Below, piece by piece: positions 43,419-53,940 of a stretch of 64,000 bases of DNA. The notes under the pieces were generated by a model. It had not been told where the DNA came from. It searched no databases and was given only the letters and a program-made list of their open reading frames with translations. Position 1 is the stretch's first letter; every line of letters begins with the position of its first letter. A program made the position numbers and the translations under genes. Origin of the DNA: Immundisolibacterales bacterium (lineage in GTDB: Bacteria > Pseudomonadota > Gammaproteobacteria > HK1); NCBI GenBank assembly GCA_026712715.1, contig JAPOPW010000077.1:1-64000 (forward strand), given 5' to 3'.

Positions 43419-44611
43419 TGTACCGGATCCTCGCGCTCGACGACATCGCCTCCGTGGGGCTCGACCGGTTTCCCTCCCATCGCTATCGGGTCGGACCGGA
43501 GATCGATGCGCCCGACGCCATTCTCCTGCGATCGGCCGATCTGCGCGCGGAGCCGCTCCCGGAGAGCGTGCAGGCGATTGCGCGCGCCGGGGTCGGGGTC
43601 AACAACATTCCGGTCGAGCGGCTGAGCGGGGCCGGGGTCCCGGTGTTCAACACCCCCGGCGCAAACGCGAACGCGGTCAAGGAGCTGGTGCTCACCGGTC
43701 TGCTCATGGCCGCCCGCAACGTTCTCCCCGCCCTTCGTTTCGTCCACGGACTGAATCTCGAGGGCGAGGCGCTCGAGCGGGCGGTGGAGGAGGGGAAGCG
43801 GCGCTTCGACGGCTTCGAGCTGCCCGGCCGGGTGCTCGGGGTCATCGGCCTGGGCGCGGTCGGCGTGCGGGTCGCGAACGCGGCGCGAGCCCTCGGCATG
43901 GAGGTCATCGGTTACGACCCGCAGCTCACCCTCGACCGGGCCTGGGAGCTCTCCTCGGAGGTGCGTCCGGCCGGGTCGCTGGACGAGCTGTTGAGCCGCG
44001 CGGACGCGGTGAGCCTGCACGTCCCGCTCATCGATGCGACCCGGAACCTCGTGAGCGCCGAGCGGATGCGCCGCTTCCGGGCCCCCGTGGTCCTCCTCAA
44101 CTTCTCGCGCGCGGAAGTCGTGGACGAGGACGCGGTGCGGGCCGGGCTCGACGCGGGCACGATCCTCGCCTACGTGACCGATTTTCCTTCGCCGGCATTC
44201 CGGGGCGACAACCGGGCCATCCAGCTTCCCCATCTCGGTGCCTCCACGCGCGAGGCTCGCGAAAATTGCGCGGTCATGGCCGCCGAGCGTCTGCGGGGTT
44301 TTCTCGAGGACGGGAACGTGGAGGGTTCGGTCAACTTTCCCGACGTTTCGATGCCGCGCAACGGAGCGGTTCGGCTCGCCATCGCCAACCGCAACGTTCC
44401 GAACGTTCTGAGCCGGGTCTCGAGCGCGCTCGGAGGGGCGGGGCACAACATCGTCGAGATGCTCAACAAGTCGCGCGACGCGATCGCGTACACCCTCGTC
44501 GATGTCGAGCGACCCATCGAGCCGGAGGTGCTCGATCGGGTCGCCGACACCCCGGGAATCCTCTCCCTCCGGGTCATCAGGGCCGAGTCCGATTCCGGTC
44601 CGGAGTCGTGA
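43418..44611 (+). CDS. serA: D-3-phosphoglycerate dehydrogenase with ACT domain
   Basis: A 397-residue NAD-dependent dehydrogenase catalysing the first step of serine synthesis. The substrate domain has RAGVGVNNIPVERLSGAGVPVFNTPGANANAVKELVL; the NAD domain has GRVLGVIGLGAVGVRVANAARALGMEVIGYDP; catalytic residues lie in VVLLNFSRAEVVDEDAV and the LPHLGASTREA histidine segment. A C-terminal ACT domain (about residues 325-390, AIANRNVPNVLSRVSSALGGAGHNIVEML) likely senses serine. Its ATG overlaps serC by one base, and its stop overlaps tyrA (GTGA), so serine and aromatic synthesis are transcribed together. Confidence 0.93.
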   Translation: MYRILALDDIASVGLDRFPSHRYRVGPEIDAPDAILLRSADLRAEPLPESVQAIARAGVGVNNIPVERLSGAGVPVFNTPGANANAVKELVLTGLLMAARNVLPALRFVHGLNLEGEALERAVEEGKRRFDGFELPGRVLGVIGLGAVGVRVANAARALGMEVIGYDPQLTLDRAWELSSEVRPAGSLDELLSRADAVSLHVPLIDATRNLVSAERMRRFRAPVVLLNFSRAEVVDEDAVRAGLDAGTILAYVTDFPSPAFRGDNRAIQLPHLGASTREARENCAVMAAERLRGFLEDGNVEGSVNFPDVSMPRNGAVRLAIANRNVPNVLSRVSSALGGAGHNIVEMLNKSRDAIAYTLVDVERPIEPEVLDRVADTPGILSLRVIRAESDSGPES

Positions 44612-45471
44612 TCGAGCGCCTTTGCATCGTCGGGGTCGGGCTCATCGGCGGGTCCCTCGCCCGCGCCCTGCGGCGCGCCGGGGCCGTCGCCGAGGTCGTG
44701 GGGACGAGCCGGCGCGAAGCACACCTTCTCCGCGCCCGGGAGCTCGGGGTCATCGACCGCTTTCTCCTCGATCCGGCCGAAGCGGTCCGCGGCGCGGACG
44801 TGGTCGTGGTGTGTACCCCGATGGGGGCGATGGAGGCGGTCTTTCGTGCGCTTCGCCCCGGGCTCGCGCCGGATGCCGTGCTCACGGATGCGGGGAGCGT
44901 CAAGCAGACCGTGTTCCGCGCCGCACGCGCCGCGTTCGGGCGCGTTCCGCCCTTCCTGGTGCCGGCTCACCCCATCGCCGGCACCGAGCACAGCGGAGTC
45001 GAAGCATCCTTCGCGAGCCTGTTCGAAGGCCGCCGGGTGATCCTCACTCCCGGAGACGCGGCCGCTCCCGCGGCCGTGGACAGGGTGGAGGCGATGTGGC
45101 GCGCGGCGGGAGCCGAGACGGATCGGATGGCGCCGGATCGGCACGACGAGGTGCTCGCTTCCGTCAGCCACCTGCCCCATCTCCTCGCCTACGTGCTCGT
45201 GGACCTCGTGGCTTCGGGGTCCGGCGACCCCTTGCGGTATGCCGCGGGGGGATTCCGCGACTTCAGCCGTATCGCATCCTCCGACCCCGTGATGTGGCGC
45301 GACATCTGTCTCGAGAACCGCGAGGCGATCGCGGGGCGTCTCGACGCGTTTCAGGCTCGGATCGGCGAGCTGGCCGCGCTCGTGCGCGCGCGCGACGGGG
45401 CAGCCCTGCATGACCGGTTCGCGCGCGCCAAGGGAGCGCGCGACACCTACGTCGAGGGTTCGAAACGGTGA
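44608..45471 (+). CDS. tyrA: Prephenate/arogenate dehydrogenase
   Basis: A 287-residue NAD(P)-dependent dehydrogenase of tyrosine synthesis. The Rossmann motif is LCIVGVGLIGGSLARALRRAGAVAEVVGTSRR; the catalytic region has VLTDAGSVKQTVF, VPAHPIAGTEHSGVEASFASLFEGRRVIL and HDEVLASVSHLPHLLAYVLVD, followed by AAGGFRDFSRIASSDPVMWRDI. GTG 44608 overlaps the serA stop. In Pseudomonas the tyrA and aroA products are fused; here they are separate and 10 bp apart. No chorismate mutase domain is attached. Confidence 0.94.
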   Translation: MIERLCIVGVGLIGGSLARALRRAGAVAEVVGTSRREAHLLRARELGVIDRFLLDPAEAVRGADVVVVCTPMGAMEAVFRALRPGLAPDAVLTDAGSVKQTVFRAARAAFGRVPPFLVPAHPIAGTEHSGVEASFASLFEGRRVILTPGDAAAPAAVDRVEAMWRAAGAETDRMAPDRHDEVLASVSHLPHLLAYVLVDLVASGSGDPLRYAAGGFRDFSRIASSDPVMWRDICLENREAIAGRLDAFQARIGELAALVRARDGAALHDRFARAKGARDTYVEGSKR

Positions 45472-45481
45472 GCCGGCCAGC

Positions 45482-46801
45482 GTGAGCGGCGCGCTTCGAT
45501 GGACCGTTCCGCCCTCCCGGGCGTTCGAGGGAAGCGTGCGGATTCCGGGCGACAAATCGATCTCGCACCGGGTCGTCATGCTGGGCGCGATCGCGAACGG
45601 CACCAGCGTGATCAGCGGCTTCCTGGAAGCGGAGGACACCCGCGCCACCGTCCGTGCGGTGCGGGCATTGGGGATCACCATCGAGTCGGACGGCGCGGGA
45701 GGGCTGAGCATCCACGGAAGGGGACGGGATGGACTCTGCGGTCCCGCCGCGCCTCTCGATCTGGGAAACTCGGGAACGGGACTTCGTCTCCTCGCGGGCC
45801 TCCTCTCCGGGCAGCCGTTCGATTCGACGCTCCTCGGAGACCGGTCGCTCTCGCGCCGCCCGATGCGGCGCATCGCGGAGCCCCTGCGCCGGATGGGGGC
45901 AGCGGTCGAGACGGCGCCGGAGGGCACTGCGCCGGTCGCGATCTCCGGCGGGCGGGCCCTCGTGGGAATCGAGCACCGCCTGGAAGTGCCGAGCGCGCAA
46001 GTGAAATCGTGTCTCCTGCTCGCAGGGCTCCACGCCCGCGGACGCACTTCGGTCGCCGAGGCCGCGCCCACGCGCGACCACACCGAGCGAATGCTGACCG
46101 GGTTCGGCTACGCGGTCGAGCGCAGTCCCGGCATGGCTGCGGTCACCGGCGGAGGCGAGCTCGCCGCGCGGGACGTCTCGGTCCCCGGAGACCTGTCCTC
46201 GGCCGCCTTCTTTCTCGCCGGCGCCTGCATCGCCCCGCGCGGCCGGGTGCGGATCACCGGCGTGGGACTGAACCCGACCCGCGACGGAGTGTTGCGGATT
46301 CTCGAACGCATGGGCGCGAGCGTGGTGCTCTCGAACCGTCGCGATTCCGGCGGGGAGCCGGTCGCGGACCTTGAAGTTGCCGCGACCCGGCTTCGCGGGG
46401 TCGAGATCGACGGCGATCTCGTGGCCCTCGGCATCGATGAGATTCCCGTGCTCCTTCTCGCCGCGGCCCGTGCCGACGGCACGACCGTGGTGCGCGGCGC
46501 CGGCGAGCTGCGGGTCAAGGAGACCGACCGGCTCGCGGCCATGGAGGAGGGACTTCGCCGCCTCGGCGTGCAGGTGGAGACGCGACCGGACGGCATGATC
46601 GTGCACGGCAGCGCGGCGCCGTTGCGAGCGGCGCGGGTCGACAGTCGCGGGGACCACCGCATCGCGATGACCTTCGCTCTTGCCGGTCTCGGGGCGGACG
46701 GACCGGTGGAGATCGAGGACTGCGACAACGTCGCGACCTCGTTTCCCGGATTCGCAAGCGCCGTGCGCGCCCTGGGGCTCGAGATCGAGGAGAGCCGGTG
46801 A
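45482..46801 (+). CDS. aroA: 3-phosphoshikimate 1-carboxyvinyltransferase (EPSP synthase)
   Basis: A 439-residue shikimate-pathway enzyme. It carries VRIPGDKSISHRVVMLGAIANGTS, LDLGNSGTGLRLLAGLLSGQPF, GDRSLSRRPMRRIAEPLRRMGAAV, VPSAQVKSCLLLAGLHA, APTRDHTERMLTGFGY, NPTRDGVL and AGELRVKETDRLAAMEEGLRRLGV. The sequence resembles the Pseudomonas aroA domain rather than the E. coli class; the Gly in GNSGTG is at the position that governs glyphosate sensitivity. GTG 45482 is the only reasonable start. It overlaps cmk by four bases. Confidence 0.96.
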   Translation: MSGALRWTVPPSRAFEGSVRIPGDKSISHRVVMLGAIANGTSVISGFLEAEDTRATVRAVRALGITIESDGAGGLSIHGRGRDGLCGPAAPLDLGNSGTGLRLLAGLLSGQPFDSTLLGDRSLSRRPMRRIAEPLRRMGAAVETAPEGTAPVAISGGRALVGIEHRLEVPSAQVKSCLLLAGLHARGRTSVAEAAPTRDHTERMLTGFGYAVERSPGMAAVTGGGELAARDVSVPGDLSSAAFFLAGACIAPRGRVRITGVGLNPTRDGVLRILERMGASVVLSNRRDSGGEPVADLEVAATRLRGVEIDGDLVALGIDEIPVLLLAAARADGTTVVRGAGELRVKETDRLAAMEEGLRRLGVQVETRPDGMIVHGSAAPLRAARVDSRGDHRIAMTFALAGLGADGPVEIEDCDNVATSFPGFASAVRALGLEIEESR

Positions 46802-47526
46802 AGGCTCCCGTCATCTGTATCGACGGTCCGAACGCATCGGGAAAGGGAGCGATCAGCCGGGCGCTCGCCGAGCACCTCGGCTGGCACCGGCTCGACAGCG
46901 GCGTGCTCTATCGGGCGCTCGGGCTCGCGGCGTCCCGGCGCTCGCTCTCCCCGGCCGATTCCGGGGTTCTCGCGGCCCTCGCGGCGGAGCTCGACGTCGA
47001 TCTGCACGGCGAGCGCATCCTGCTCGACGGCGAGGACGTGACCCGTGAGCTCGGCACCGAGGAAGCGGGGACCGAAGCATCGAGAGTCGCGGTCCTCGCG
47101 CCGGTGCGCGCCGCCCTGCTCGAGCGGCAGCGCGGGTTTCGACGCCCGCCCGGACTGGTGGCCGACGGGCGCGACATGGGGACGGTCGTGTTTCCGGACG
47201 CGAAGTGGAAGGTGTTTCTGACCGCGAGCCCCGAAGTACGGGCCGCGCGGCGATATAACCAGTTGAGACATCAAGGAATGGATGTTAGCCTCGCTGGCCT
47301 TTTCGAGGCAATCCGGGAGCGCGACGAACGCGACCGGTTAAGGGACACCGCGCCGCTTCGGCCTGCGAACGGGGCGTTGCAGCTCGATACCACCCATTTG
47401 GGGGTGTCGGAGGTGCTGGCGTGCGTAATCGAACATGTCCGGACGACCGGCCGATCGATGCGGCCGGAGGTTTCCGGCGAACAGGGTGGCGATGGCCACC
47501 GACAGCGAACATGCGGGGACACATGA
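46798..47526 (+). CDS. cmk: Cytidylate kinase
   Basis: A 242-residue kinase phosphorylating CMP and dCMP. The P-loop is [37 protein letters not shown] (residues 5-41); further motifs are [54 protein letters not shown] and the lid/arginine region [32 protein letters not shown] ~25-residue tail ([23 protein letters not shown]) extends past the usual end and overlaps rpsA by four bases (ATGA). The aroA-cmk-rpsA order is conserved across proteobacteria. Confidence 0.96.
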   Translation: MKAPVICIDGPNASGKGAISRALAEHLGWHRLDSGVLYRALGLAASRRSLSPADSGVLAALAAELDVDLHGERILLDGEDVTRELGTEEAGTEASRVAVLAPVRAALLERQRGFRRPPGLVADGRDMGTVVFPDAKWKVFLTASPEVRAARRYNQLRHQGMDVSLAGLFEAIRERDERDRLRDTAPLRPANGALQLDTTHLGVSEVLACVIEHVRTTGRSMRPEVSGEQGGDGHRQRTCGDT

Positions 47527-49202
47527 GCGAATCTGAAGTCAGTTTTGCGGAAATGCTGGAAGAGAGCCTCGCCGGGCAGCAGATGCGGCCGGGCTCCCTC
47601 CTTACCGGAAAGGTCGTCGAGATCGGTCCCGATTTTGTCATGGTAAGTGCCGGGCTCAAGTCGGATTCCGCCATTCCCGCGGGCCAGTTCCGCGACGAGA
47701 TGGGTGGGTTGACGGTTGCGGTCGGCGACGAGGTCGAAGTCGCGCTCGACGCCGTCGAGGACGGATTCGGCGAAACCCGGCTCTCCCGGGAAAAGGCGAA
47801 ACGGGCCCAGGCGTGGCGCCGTCTCGAGAACGCCTTCGAGGGCAGCGACAACGTGAGCGGGGTCATCAGCGGCAAGGTCAAGGGCGGATTCACCGTCGAC
47901 ATCGACGACATTCGCGCCTTTCTCCCCGGTTCCCTCGTCGATGTCCGTCCGGTTCGCGATACCTCCTATCTCGAGGGCAAGCCGCTCGAGTTCAAGGTCA
48001 TCAAGCTGGATCCGAGGCGCAACAACGTCGTGGTTTCGCGCCGGGCGGTGGTGGAGATCGAGAACTCCGCGGAGCGCGAGGCCCTGCTCGAACGCCTGGA
48101 CGAAGGTGCCGTCATGAACGGCGTGGTGAAGAACCTCACCGACTACGGCGCGTTCGTCGATCTCGGCGGCATCGACGGCCTGCTGCACATCACCGACATG
48201 GCGTGGCGCCGGGTGCGTCATCCCACCGAGGTGGTCAACGTCGGCGACGAGATCGAGGTCAAGGTCCTCAAGTACGACCGGGAACGAAACCGGGTCTCGC
48301 TCGGCCTCAAGCAGCTCGGCGAGGATCCCTGGGTGAGCATCGCCCAGCGCTACCCCGAAGGCAGCCGCATCGCCGGACGGGTGACCAACATCGCGGACTT
48401 CGGGGCGTTCGTCGAGATCGAGGAAGGCGTCGAGGGTCTCGTCCACGTTTCCGAAATGGACTGGACCAACCGCAACGTCCATCCCTCGCGGGTCGTCCAG
48501 ATCGGCGACGACGCGCAGGTGATGATTCTCGACGTCGACGAGGAGCGCCGTCGAATTTCCCTCGGCATCAAGCAGTGCCTTCCGAATCCATGGGAGGAGT
48601 TTGCCCTGACCCGCGCCAAGGGAGACCGGGTGACCGGCCGGATCAAGTCGATCACCGACTTCGGAATGTTCATCGGGCTCGACGGCGGTATCGACGGTCT
48701 CGTGCACGTGTCCGACCTCTCGTGGAACGAGGACGGAGAGATCCTCCTCCGCAATCATCGAAAGGGAGAGGAGATCGACACGGTGGTGCTCGCGGTCGAT
48801 GCCGAGCGGGAGCGCATTTCGCTCGGCATCAAGCAGCTCGATCGCGACCCGTTTTCCGCCTGGCTGAACGACCATCCGCGTGGCTCCGTCCTCACCGCCA
48901 CCATTTCCGAGGTGGAGCAGCGCGGCGCAAGGGTGGACCTCGCCGAGGGAGTCGAGGGATACATCCGGGCGAGCGAGATATCGCGCGAGAGGGTGGAAGA
49001 CGCTCGCACCGTGTTGCGGGCCGGCGAGAGGGTGGAGGTCAAGGTGGTCTCCGTCGATCGACGCCGGCGCGGGGTGTCCCTTTCCATCCGCGAGCGGGAG
49101 AGCGACGAGGAAGCGACGGCGATGGAGCAGTATTCGGCCAGCATGGAAGACGCTCCGGCGACCATCGGAGACCTCGTCAAGGAACAGATGGACCGAAGCT
49201 AG
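47523..49202 (+). CDS. rpsA: 30S ribosomal protein S1
   Basis: A 559-residue RNA-binding ribosomal protein with six S1 repeats that docks mRNAs on the 30S subunit. The repeats are recognisable: [175 protein letters not shown]. Length and domain count equal E. coli S1. ATG 47523 overlaps cmk. S1 mRNAs are typically autoregulated; no specific structure could be modelled here. Confidence 0.97.
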   Translation: MSESEVSFAEMLEESLAGQQMRPGSLLTGKVVEIGPDFVMVSAGLKSDSAIPAGQFRDEMGGLTVAVGDEVEVALDAVEDGFGETRLSREKAKRAQAWRRLENAFEGSDNVSGVISGKVKGGFTVDIDDIRAFLPGSLVDVRPVRDTSYLEGKPLEFKVIKLDPRRNNVVVSRRAVVEIENSAEREALLERLDEGAVMNGVVKNLTDYGAFVDLGGIDGLLHITDMAWRRVRHPTEVVNVGDEIEVKVLKYDRERNRVSLGLKQLGEDPWVSIAQRYPEGSRIAGRVTNIADFGAFVEIEEGVEGLVHVSEMDWTNRNVHPSRVVQIGDDAQVMILDVDEERRRISLGIKQCLPNPWEEFALTRAKGDRVTGRIKSITDFGMFIGLDGGIDGLVHVSDLSWNEDGEILLRNHRKGEEIDTVVLAVDAERERISLGIKQLDRDPFSAWLNDHPRGSVLTATISEVEQRGARVDLAEGVEGYIRASEISRERVEDARTVLRAGERVEVKVVSVDRRRRGVSLSIRERESDEEATAMEQYSASMEDAPATIGDLVKEQMDRS

Positions 49203-49329
49203 CAGTCGTTCCGGTGATGTCGGGCGCCCGCAGACCGGCCAGGGGGCGGAGCCGAGTGCGTCCACCCCGGAAGCCTGAGCAGTCCGATTCACCGCGCCGG
49301 TTCGCTGGCGCACAGCTCGGGAGCTTGCC

Positions 49330-49638
49330 GTGACAAAATCGGAACTGATCGATCGACTGGCCAACAAGCTGGCGCACCTGACCCACCGCGACGTCGAGCT
49401 CGCAGTGCGGTCGATGCTCGAGCTGATGAGCCGCAGCCTCGCCGAAGGCGAGCGTATCGAGGTGCGCGGATTCGGCAGCTTCTCGCTCCGCTTCCGGCCG
49501 AGCCGGATGGGTCGCAACCCTCGCACGGGTGCCGCAGTGGCGCTGCCGGACAAGCACGTGGTGCACTTCAAGCCGGGCCGGGCGTTGCGCGAGCGCGTCG
49601 ACCACGGCATGACCCGCGCAACTCCCGCGGGCGAGTGA
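49330..49638 (+). CDS. ihfB: Integration host factor subunit beta
   Basis: A 102-residue DNA-bending protein of the HU/IHF family that pairs with IHF-alpha. It starts [33 protein letters not shown] (GTG 49330) and carries the arm with [51 protein letters not shown]; the conserved proline that intercalates DNA is in the RNPRTG segment. It lies 127 bp after rpsA, the standard rpsA-ihfB pairing. IHF is relevant to phage integration and to control of many promoters. Confidence 0.97.
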   Translation: MTKSELIDRLANKLAHLTHRDVELAVRSMLELMSRSLAEGERIEVRGFGSFSLRFRPSRMGRNPRTGAAVALPDKHVVHFKPGRALRERVDHGMTRATPAGE

Positions 49639-49660
49639 CGGTAGCGAATCTCCCTCGACC

Positions 49661-50818
49661 GTGATGTACGAGCTGCTATGGCTGCTGCTTCCGGTAGCGG
49701 CCGCATCCGGCTGGTACGCCGCGCGACGGTCCGAGGCCGGTAGCGGCCGGCGTCTGACCCCGGACTATTTTCGGGGACTCCACTACCTTCTGAACGATCA
49801 GCCCGACCGCGCAATCGAGGTGTTCATCAAGGTCCTGGAGATCGACGAGGAGACCGCGGAGACCCAGCTTGCGCTCGGCAACCTGTACCGCCGCCGGGGC
49901 GAGGTCGACCGCGCCATCCGCCTGCATCAGAATCTCGTGGCGCGCCCCGCGCTGACGGACGACCTGCGGCTCGAGGCCCATCTGGAGCTGGCCCAGGACT
50001 ATCTGAGCGCCGGGGTGCTCGACCGGGCGGAAGACATCTACCGGGACCTTGTCGGGGCGAAGTCGCATCGGGTGCAGGCGCTGCGCCATCTTCTCGACAT
50101 CTACGAGCAGGAGAAGGACTGGGAGCAGGCCCGCACGACGGCGATGGAGCTCGAAGGCGCTACCGGGTCGGAGCAGGGCGCGGTCATTTCGCAGTACCTT
50201 TGCGAACGCGCGCTGCAGGCGCTCTCGGTCGGCCGCGCAGAGCACGCGCTCGAATTGCTGCGGGGGGCGCGTGACGCCCATTGGGCCTGCGCACGCGCGA
50301 GCCTGCACGAAGGGGACATCCTCAGCTCGCGGGGCGATCTCGATTCCGCGCTCGCCGCGTACCGCCGGATCGAGGAACAGGATGCCGACTACCTGCCGGA
50401 GGTCATCGGCCGTATCCAGAAGTGCTACGAAGGGCTCGGCCGCCGCGAGGCGGCACACGGGTACCTCAAGCGGGTGCTCGATCGCTACGGCGGAATGACG
50501 GTGATGCTCGCGCTGGCGGAGATGATTCGCGAGGAACGTGGCAATTCGGCCGCGATCCACTTCATGCTCGACGCGCTCGCGAAGCGTCCGACGGTGCGCG
50601 GATTCGATCGGCTGCTCGAGTTCGCGTCCGACACGGCGCAGGCGGATGTCCCGGACCACTTCGAGGCGATGAAGGGACTGCTTGCGCAGTTGATGAACGA
50701 TCGCCCGGTCTACCAGTGCCGGCACTGCGGTTTCGCGGCGCGCTCCCTGCACTGGCAATGCCCGGGCTGCAAGCATTGGAATACTGTCCGCCCCGTGCGC
50801 GGGGTGGTGGGCGAATGA
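49661..50818 (+). CDS. lapB: LPS assembly / LpxC regulator LapB (YciM)
   Basis: A 385-residue membrane-anchored TPR protein that, in E. coli, directs FtsH proteolysis of LpxC and adjusts LPS synthesis. It has an N-terminal membrane span ([18 protein letters not shown]), then tandem TPR repeats ([79 protein letters not shown], and so on) and a C-terminal rubredoxin-like zinc motif [26 protein letters not shown] 49661 or ATG 49664 may start it. The small upstream gene lapA, usual between ihfB and lapB, is absent, and pyrF does not follow. Confidence 0.94.
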   Translation: MMYELLWLLLPVAAASGWYAARRSEAGSGRRLTPDYFRGLHYLLNDQPDRAIEVFIKVLEIDEETAETQLALGNLYRRRGEVDRAIRLHQNLVARPALTDDLRLEAHLELAQDYLSAGVLDRAEDIYRDLVGAKSHRVQALRHLLDIYEQEKDWEQARTTAMELEGATGSEQGAVISQYLCERALQALSVGRAEHALELLRGARDAHWACARASLHEGDILSSRGDLDSALAAYRRIEEQDADYLPEVIGRIQKCYEGLGRREAAHGYLKRVLDRYGGMTVMLALAEMIREERGNSAAIHFMLDALAKRPTVRGFDRLLEFASDTAQADVPDHFEAMKGLLAQLMNDRPVYQCRHCGFAARSLHWQCPGCKHWNTVRPVRGVVGE

Positions 50819-50829
50819 GGAGATTGTCG

Positions 50830-52506
50830 ATGGGAATGAACCGTTTCAGTGCCCGCATCACCCAACCCCGCTCCCAGGGGGCGTCGCAGGCGATGCTTTA
50901 CGCGACCGGTCTCACGGAAGCGGACATGGACAAGCCCCAGGTGGGGATTGCAAGCGTCTGGTACGAGGGGAACAGTTGCAACATGCACCTCCTCGACCTC
51001 GCGGAGAAGGTGAAGGAAGGAGTCGAAGCGGCCGGACTCATCGGCTTTCGCTTCAATACCGTGGGGGTGAGCGACGGGATCTCGATGGGCACGCGCGGCA
51101 TGAGCTACTCGTTGCAGTCGCGCGATCTCATCGCCGACTCCATCGAGACCGTCACGTGCGGTCAGTGGTATGACGCAAACGTGTCCATTCCCGGCTGCGA
51201 CAAGAACATGCCGGGCGTCATGATGGCGATCGGGCGCATGAACCGCCCCGCGCTGATGGTCTACGGCGGCACGATCCGGGCCGGAAGGGTCGCGGACGGA
51301 CAGCCGGTCGACATCGTCAACGCGTTCCAGTCCTACGGCCAGTACCTCGCGGGCAGCATCGACGAGGCCGAGCGCTTCGAGATCGTGCGCAACGCCTGCC
51401 CGGGCGCGGGCGCGTGCGGCGGCATGTACACCGCCAACACCATGGCGTCGGCGATCGAGGCGATGGGGATGTCGCTTCCGTTCAGCTCTTCCATCCCCGC
51501 CGTCGATCCCGCGAAGCTCGACGAGTGCGTGCGGGTCGGCGCCGCCGTCAAGCAGCTCCTCGAGCAGGACCTCAAGCCCCGCGACATCATGACCCGGGAG
51601 GCGTTCGAGAATGCGATGGTGGTGGTCATGGGCCTCGGCGGCTCCACCAACGCGGTGCTGCACCTCATCGCGATGGCCCGAGCGGTGGAGGTGCCCCTCT
51701 CCGTCGACGACTTCCAGTCGGTGAGCGAGCGGATCCCGTACATCGCCGATCTCAAGCCGAGCGGGCAGTACGTGATGGAGGACCTGCACCGGATCGGCGG
51801 AACCCCGGCGGTCATGAAGTACCTGCTGGAGGAAGGACTCATCACCGGCGACTGCATGACCGTGACGGGGCGGACGGTGGCGGAGAACCTGGCCGACTGC
51901 GCGGGTCTCGCGGACGGGCAGGCGATCATCCGGCCGCTCGCCGAGCCCATCAACCCGCGCGGGCATATCCGGATCCTCAAGGGCAACCTCGCTCCCGGGA
52001 GCGCGGTGGCCAAGATCACGGGCAAGGAGGGTCAGCATTTTTCCGGCCCGGTCCGGGTCTTCGACTCCGAGGAGGACATGCTGTCCTCGCTCGAGGAAGG
52101 GCGGATCGGCAAGGGTGACGTGATCGTCATCCGCTTCGAGGGTCCGAAGGGCGGTCCGGGGATGCCGGAGATGCTGACCCCGACCTCGGCGATCATGGGC
52201 GCGGGCCTCGGTTCGGACGTCGCCCTCATTACCGACGGACGATTCTCGGGCGGCTCGCACGGATTCATCATCGGCCACGTGGTTCCCGAGGCGCAGGAGG
52301 GCGGACCCATCGCCCTCGTCGAGGACGGCGACGTCATCACCATCGACGCGGTCGAGTCCCGCCTCGACGTCGACGTGAGCGACGAGGAACTGCAACGCCG
52401 CCGGGCGGCATGGTCGATGCCCTCCTACAAGGTCTCGCAGGGCACGCTCTACAAGTACATCAAGACCGTGACGGATGCGTCGGAGGGATGCGTCACCGAC
52501 GCCTGA
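50830..52506 (+). CDS. ilvD: Dihydroxy-acid dehydratase
   Basis: A 558-residue iron-sulfur dehydratase of valine, leucine and isoleucine synthesis. Diagnostic stretches are [60 protein letters not shown], cluster cysteines in [11 protein letters not shown] and [49 protein letters not shown], and [36 protein letters not shown] 50830 is preferred because AGGAGA lies 7 nt upstream; ATG 50815 overlaps lapB (ATGA) and would add five residues. It replaces pyrF as the gene after lapB. Confidence 0.97.
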   Translation: MGMNRFSARITQPRSQGASQAMLYATGLTEADMDKPQVGIASVWYEGNSCNMHLLDLAEKVKEGVEAAGLIGFRFNTVGVSDGISMGTRGMSYSLQSRDLIADSIETVTCGQWYDANVSIPGCDKNMPGVMMAIGRMNRPALMVYGGTIRAGRVADGQPVDIVNAFQSYGQYLAGSIDEAERFEIVRNACPGAGACGGMYTANTMASAIEAMGMSLPFSSSIPAVDPAKLDECVRVGAAVKQLLEQDLKPRDIMTREAFENAMVVVMGLGGSTNAVLHLIAMARAVEVPLSVDDFQSVSERIPYIADLKPSGQYVMEDLHRIGGTPAVMKYLLEEGLITGDCMTVTGRTVAENLADCAGLADGQAIIRPLAEPINPRGHIRILKGNLAPGSAVAKITGKEGQHFSGPVRVFDSEEDMLSSLEEGRIGKGDVIVIRFEGPKGGPGMPEMLTPTSAIMGAGLGSDVALITDGRFSGGSHGFIIGHVVPEAQEGGPIALVEDGDVITIDAVESRLDVDVSDEELQRRRAAWSMPSYKVSQGTLYKYIKTVTDASEGCVTDA

Positions 52507-52550
52507 GTCCCGCACGGAGCGCCGGGCCCCGGCGCGAGTGAGCCGGCCCC

Positions 52551-53855
52551 GTGCGGGTGGTCATGGTCGGCGCCGGCTACGTCGGGCTCGTGTCCGGTGC
52601 GTGCTTTGCCGAGTTCGGGGCGGAGGTGACGTGCGTGGACGTCGACCCGGACCGGGTTGCGGGTCTTCGCGATGGCGCGGTTCCCATCTACGAGCCCGGG
52701 CTCGAGGACCTCGTCCGGCGCAACGCCGACGACGGTCGGCTGCGGTTCGCGATCGGACCGGGAGCGGAGGTGGGCACGGCGGACCTCGTGTTCATCGCGG
52801 TCGGGACTCCGGCGCGGCGCGGGGACGGACACGCCGATCTCCGCCACGTCTACCAGGCGGCGAAGAAGCTCGCGCCGAACCTTCGGGGCTACACGGTGGT
52901 GGTGACGAAATCGACGGTGCCGGTCGGAACCGCCCGCGAAGTGCACCGAATCGTCAGGGACACCCGTCCCGAAGCCGACTTCGACGTGGCGTCCAATCCC
53001 GAGTTCCTGCGGGAGGGTTCCGCGATCGAGGACTTCATGCGCCCCGATCGGGTGGTGCTGGGGGTGGAGAGCGCCCGCGCGGAAGCGCTGCTGCGCGAGC
53101 TGTACCGGCCGCTGAACCTCATCGAGACCCCGATTCTCGCGACCGGGATCGAGAGCGCCGAACTCACCAAGTACGCCAGCAATGCGTTCCTCGCGACCAA
53201 GATCAGCTTCATCAACGAGATCGCGGCCCTGTGCGAGGCCACCGGCGCCGACGTTCACGCCGTCGCGAGGGGGATGGGACTCGACGGACGCATCGGCCGG
53301 AAGTTCCTGCACCCCGGACCCGGCTTCGGCGGATCGTGCTTTCCGAAGGACATTGCGGCGTTGTCCCGGATCGCGGTCGAACGGAACGTTCCGGCGAGGA
53401 TCGTCGAAGCGACGATCGCGGCAAATGCCGCCCAGCGAGGACGCATGCGGGAGAAGATCCGCAATGCGCTCGACGGAGACGTGGAGGACAAGCGCATCGG
53501 GGTGCTCGGGCTCACGTTCAAGCCGGAGACCGACGACATGCGCGAAGCCCCGTCCCTGCACGTGCTGCCGCCGCTCGTCGACGAAGGGGCCCGGATACGG
53601 GCGCACGATCCCCAGGGCATGGAGGCGGCAGCCGCCCACCTTCCGGAAACGGTGCGTTTCTGTGCCGATCCCTACGAGGTCGCGGAGGGCGCGGACGCGG
53701 TCGTGCTCATGACGGAATGGAACGCGTACCGGGGTCTCGACCTCGAGCGGGTCCGCGATGCCATGGACGGTCGGGTGTTCGTCGATCTTCGCAACGTGTA
53801 CGAGCCGGGTTCGATGCGAACCCTCGGGTTCCGCTACGTCGGGGTGGGACGCTGA
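52551..53855 (+). CDS. ugd: UDP-glucose 6-dehydrogenase
   Basis: A 434-residue NAD-dependent enzyme oxidising UDP-glucose to UDP-glucuronate for capsule, exopolysaccharide or LPS modification. The NAD motif is VVMVGAGYVGLVSGACFAEFGAEVTCVDVD (residues 3-32); the substrate region has VTKSTVPVGTAREV, ASNPEFLREGSAIEDFMRPDRVVLG and LTKYASNAFLATKISFINEIA; the catalytic cysteine is C263 in GPGFGGSCFPKDI. The C-terminal domain has LGLTFKPETDDMREAPSLHVLP. GTG 52551 start. Followed by galU, whose product makes the UDP-glucose substrate, so the pair is functionally linked. Confidence 0.96.
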   Translation: MRVVMVGAGYVGLVSGACFAEFGAEVTCVDVDPDRVAGLRDGAVPIYEPGLEDLVRRNADDGRLRFAIGPGAEVGTADLVFIAVGTPARRGDGHADLRHVYQAAKKLAPNLRGYTVVVTKSTVPVGTAREVHRIVRDTRPEADFDVASNPEFLREGSAIEDFMRPDRVVLGVESARAEALLRELYRPLNLIETPILATGIESAELTKYASNAFLATKISFINEIAALCEATGADVHAVARGMGLDGRIGRKFLHPGPGFGGSCFPKDIAALSRIAVERNVPARIVEATIAANAAQRGRMREKIRNALDGDVEDKRIGVLGLTFKPETDDMREAPSLHVLPPLVDEGARIRAHDPQGMEAAAAHLPETVRFCADPYEVAEGADAVVLMTEWNAYRGLDLERVRDAMDGRVFVDLRNVYEPGSMRTLGFRYVGVGR

Positions 53856-53940
53856 TGCGTTCGGGCCGCGGGAGCGCAATCCGGGGCGCCGGCCGGCGAT
53901 GCCCCCCTCGCGCCGGCCGTCGCCGACCCGGACGGGGCGG

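Noticed and set aside
47271-49814. 847-residue minus-strand frame over rpsA and ihfB
   Set aside because: Antisense of the S1 repeats; the apparent internal periodicity mirrors the S1 domains.
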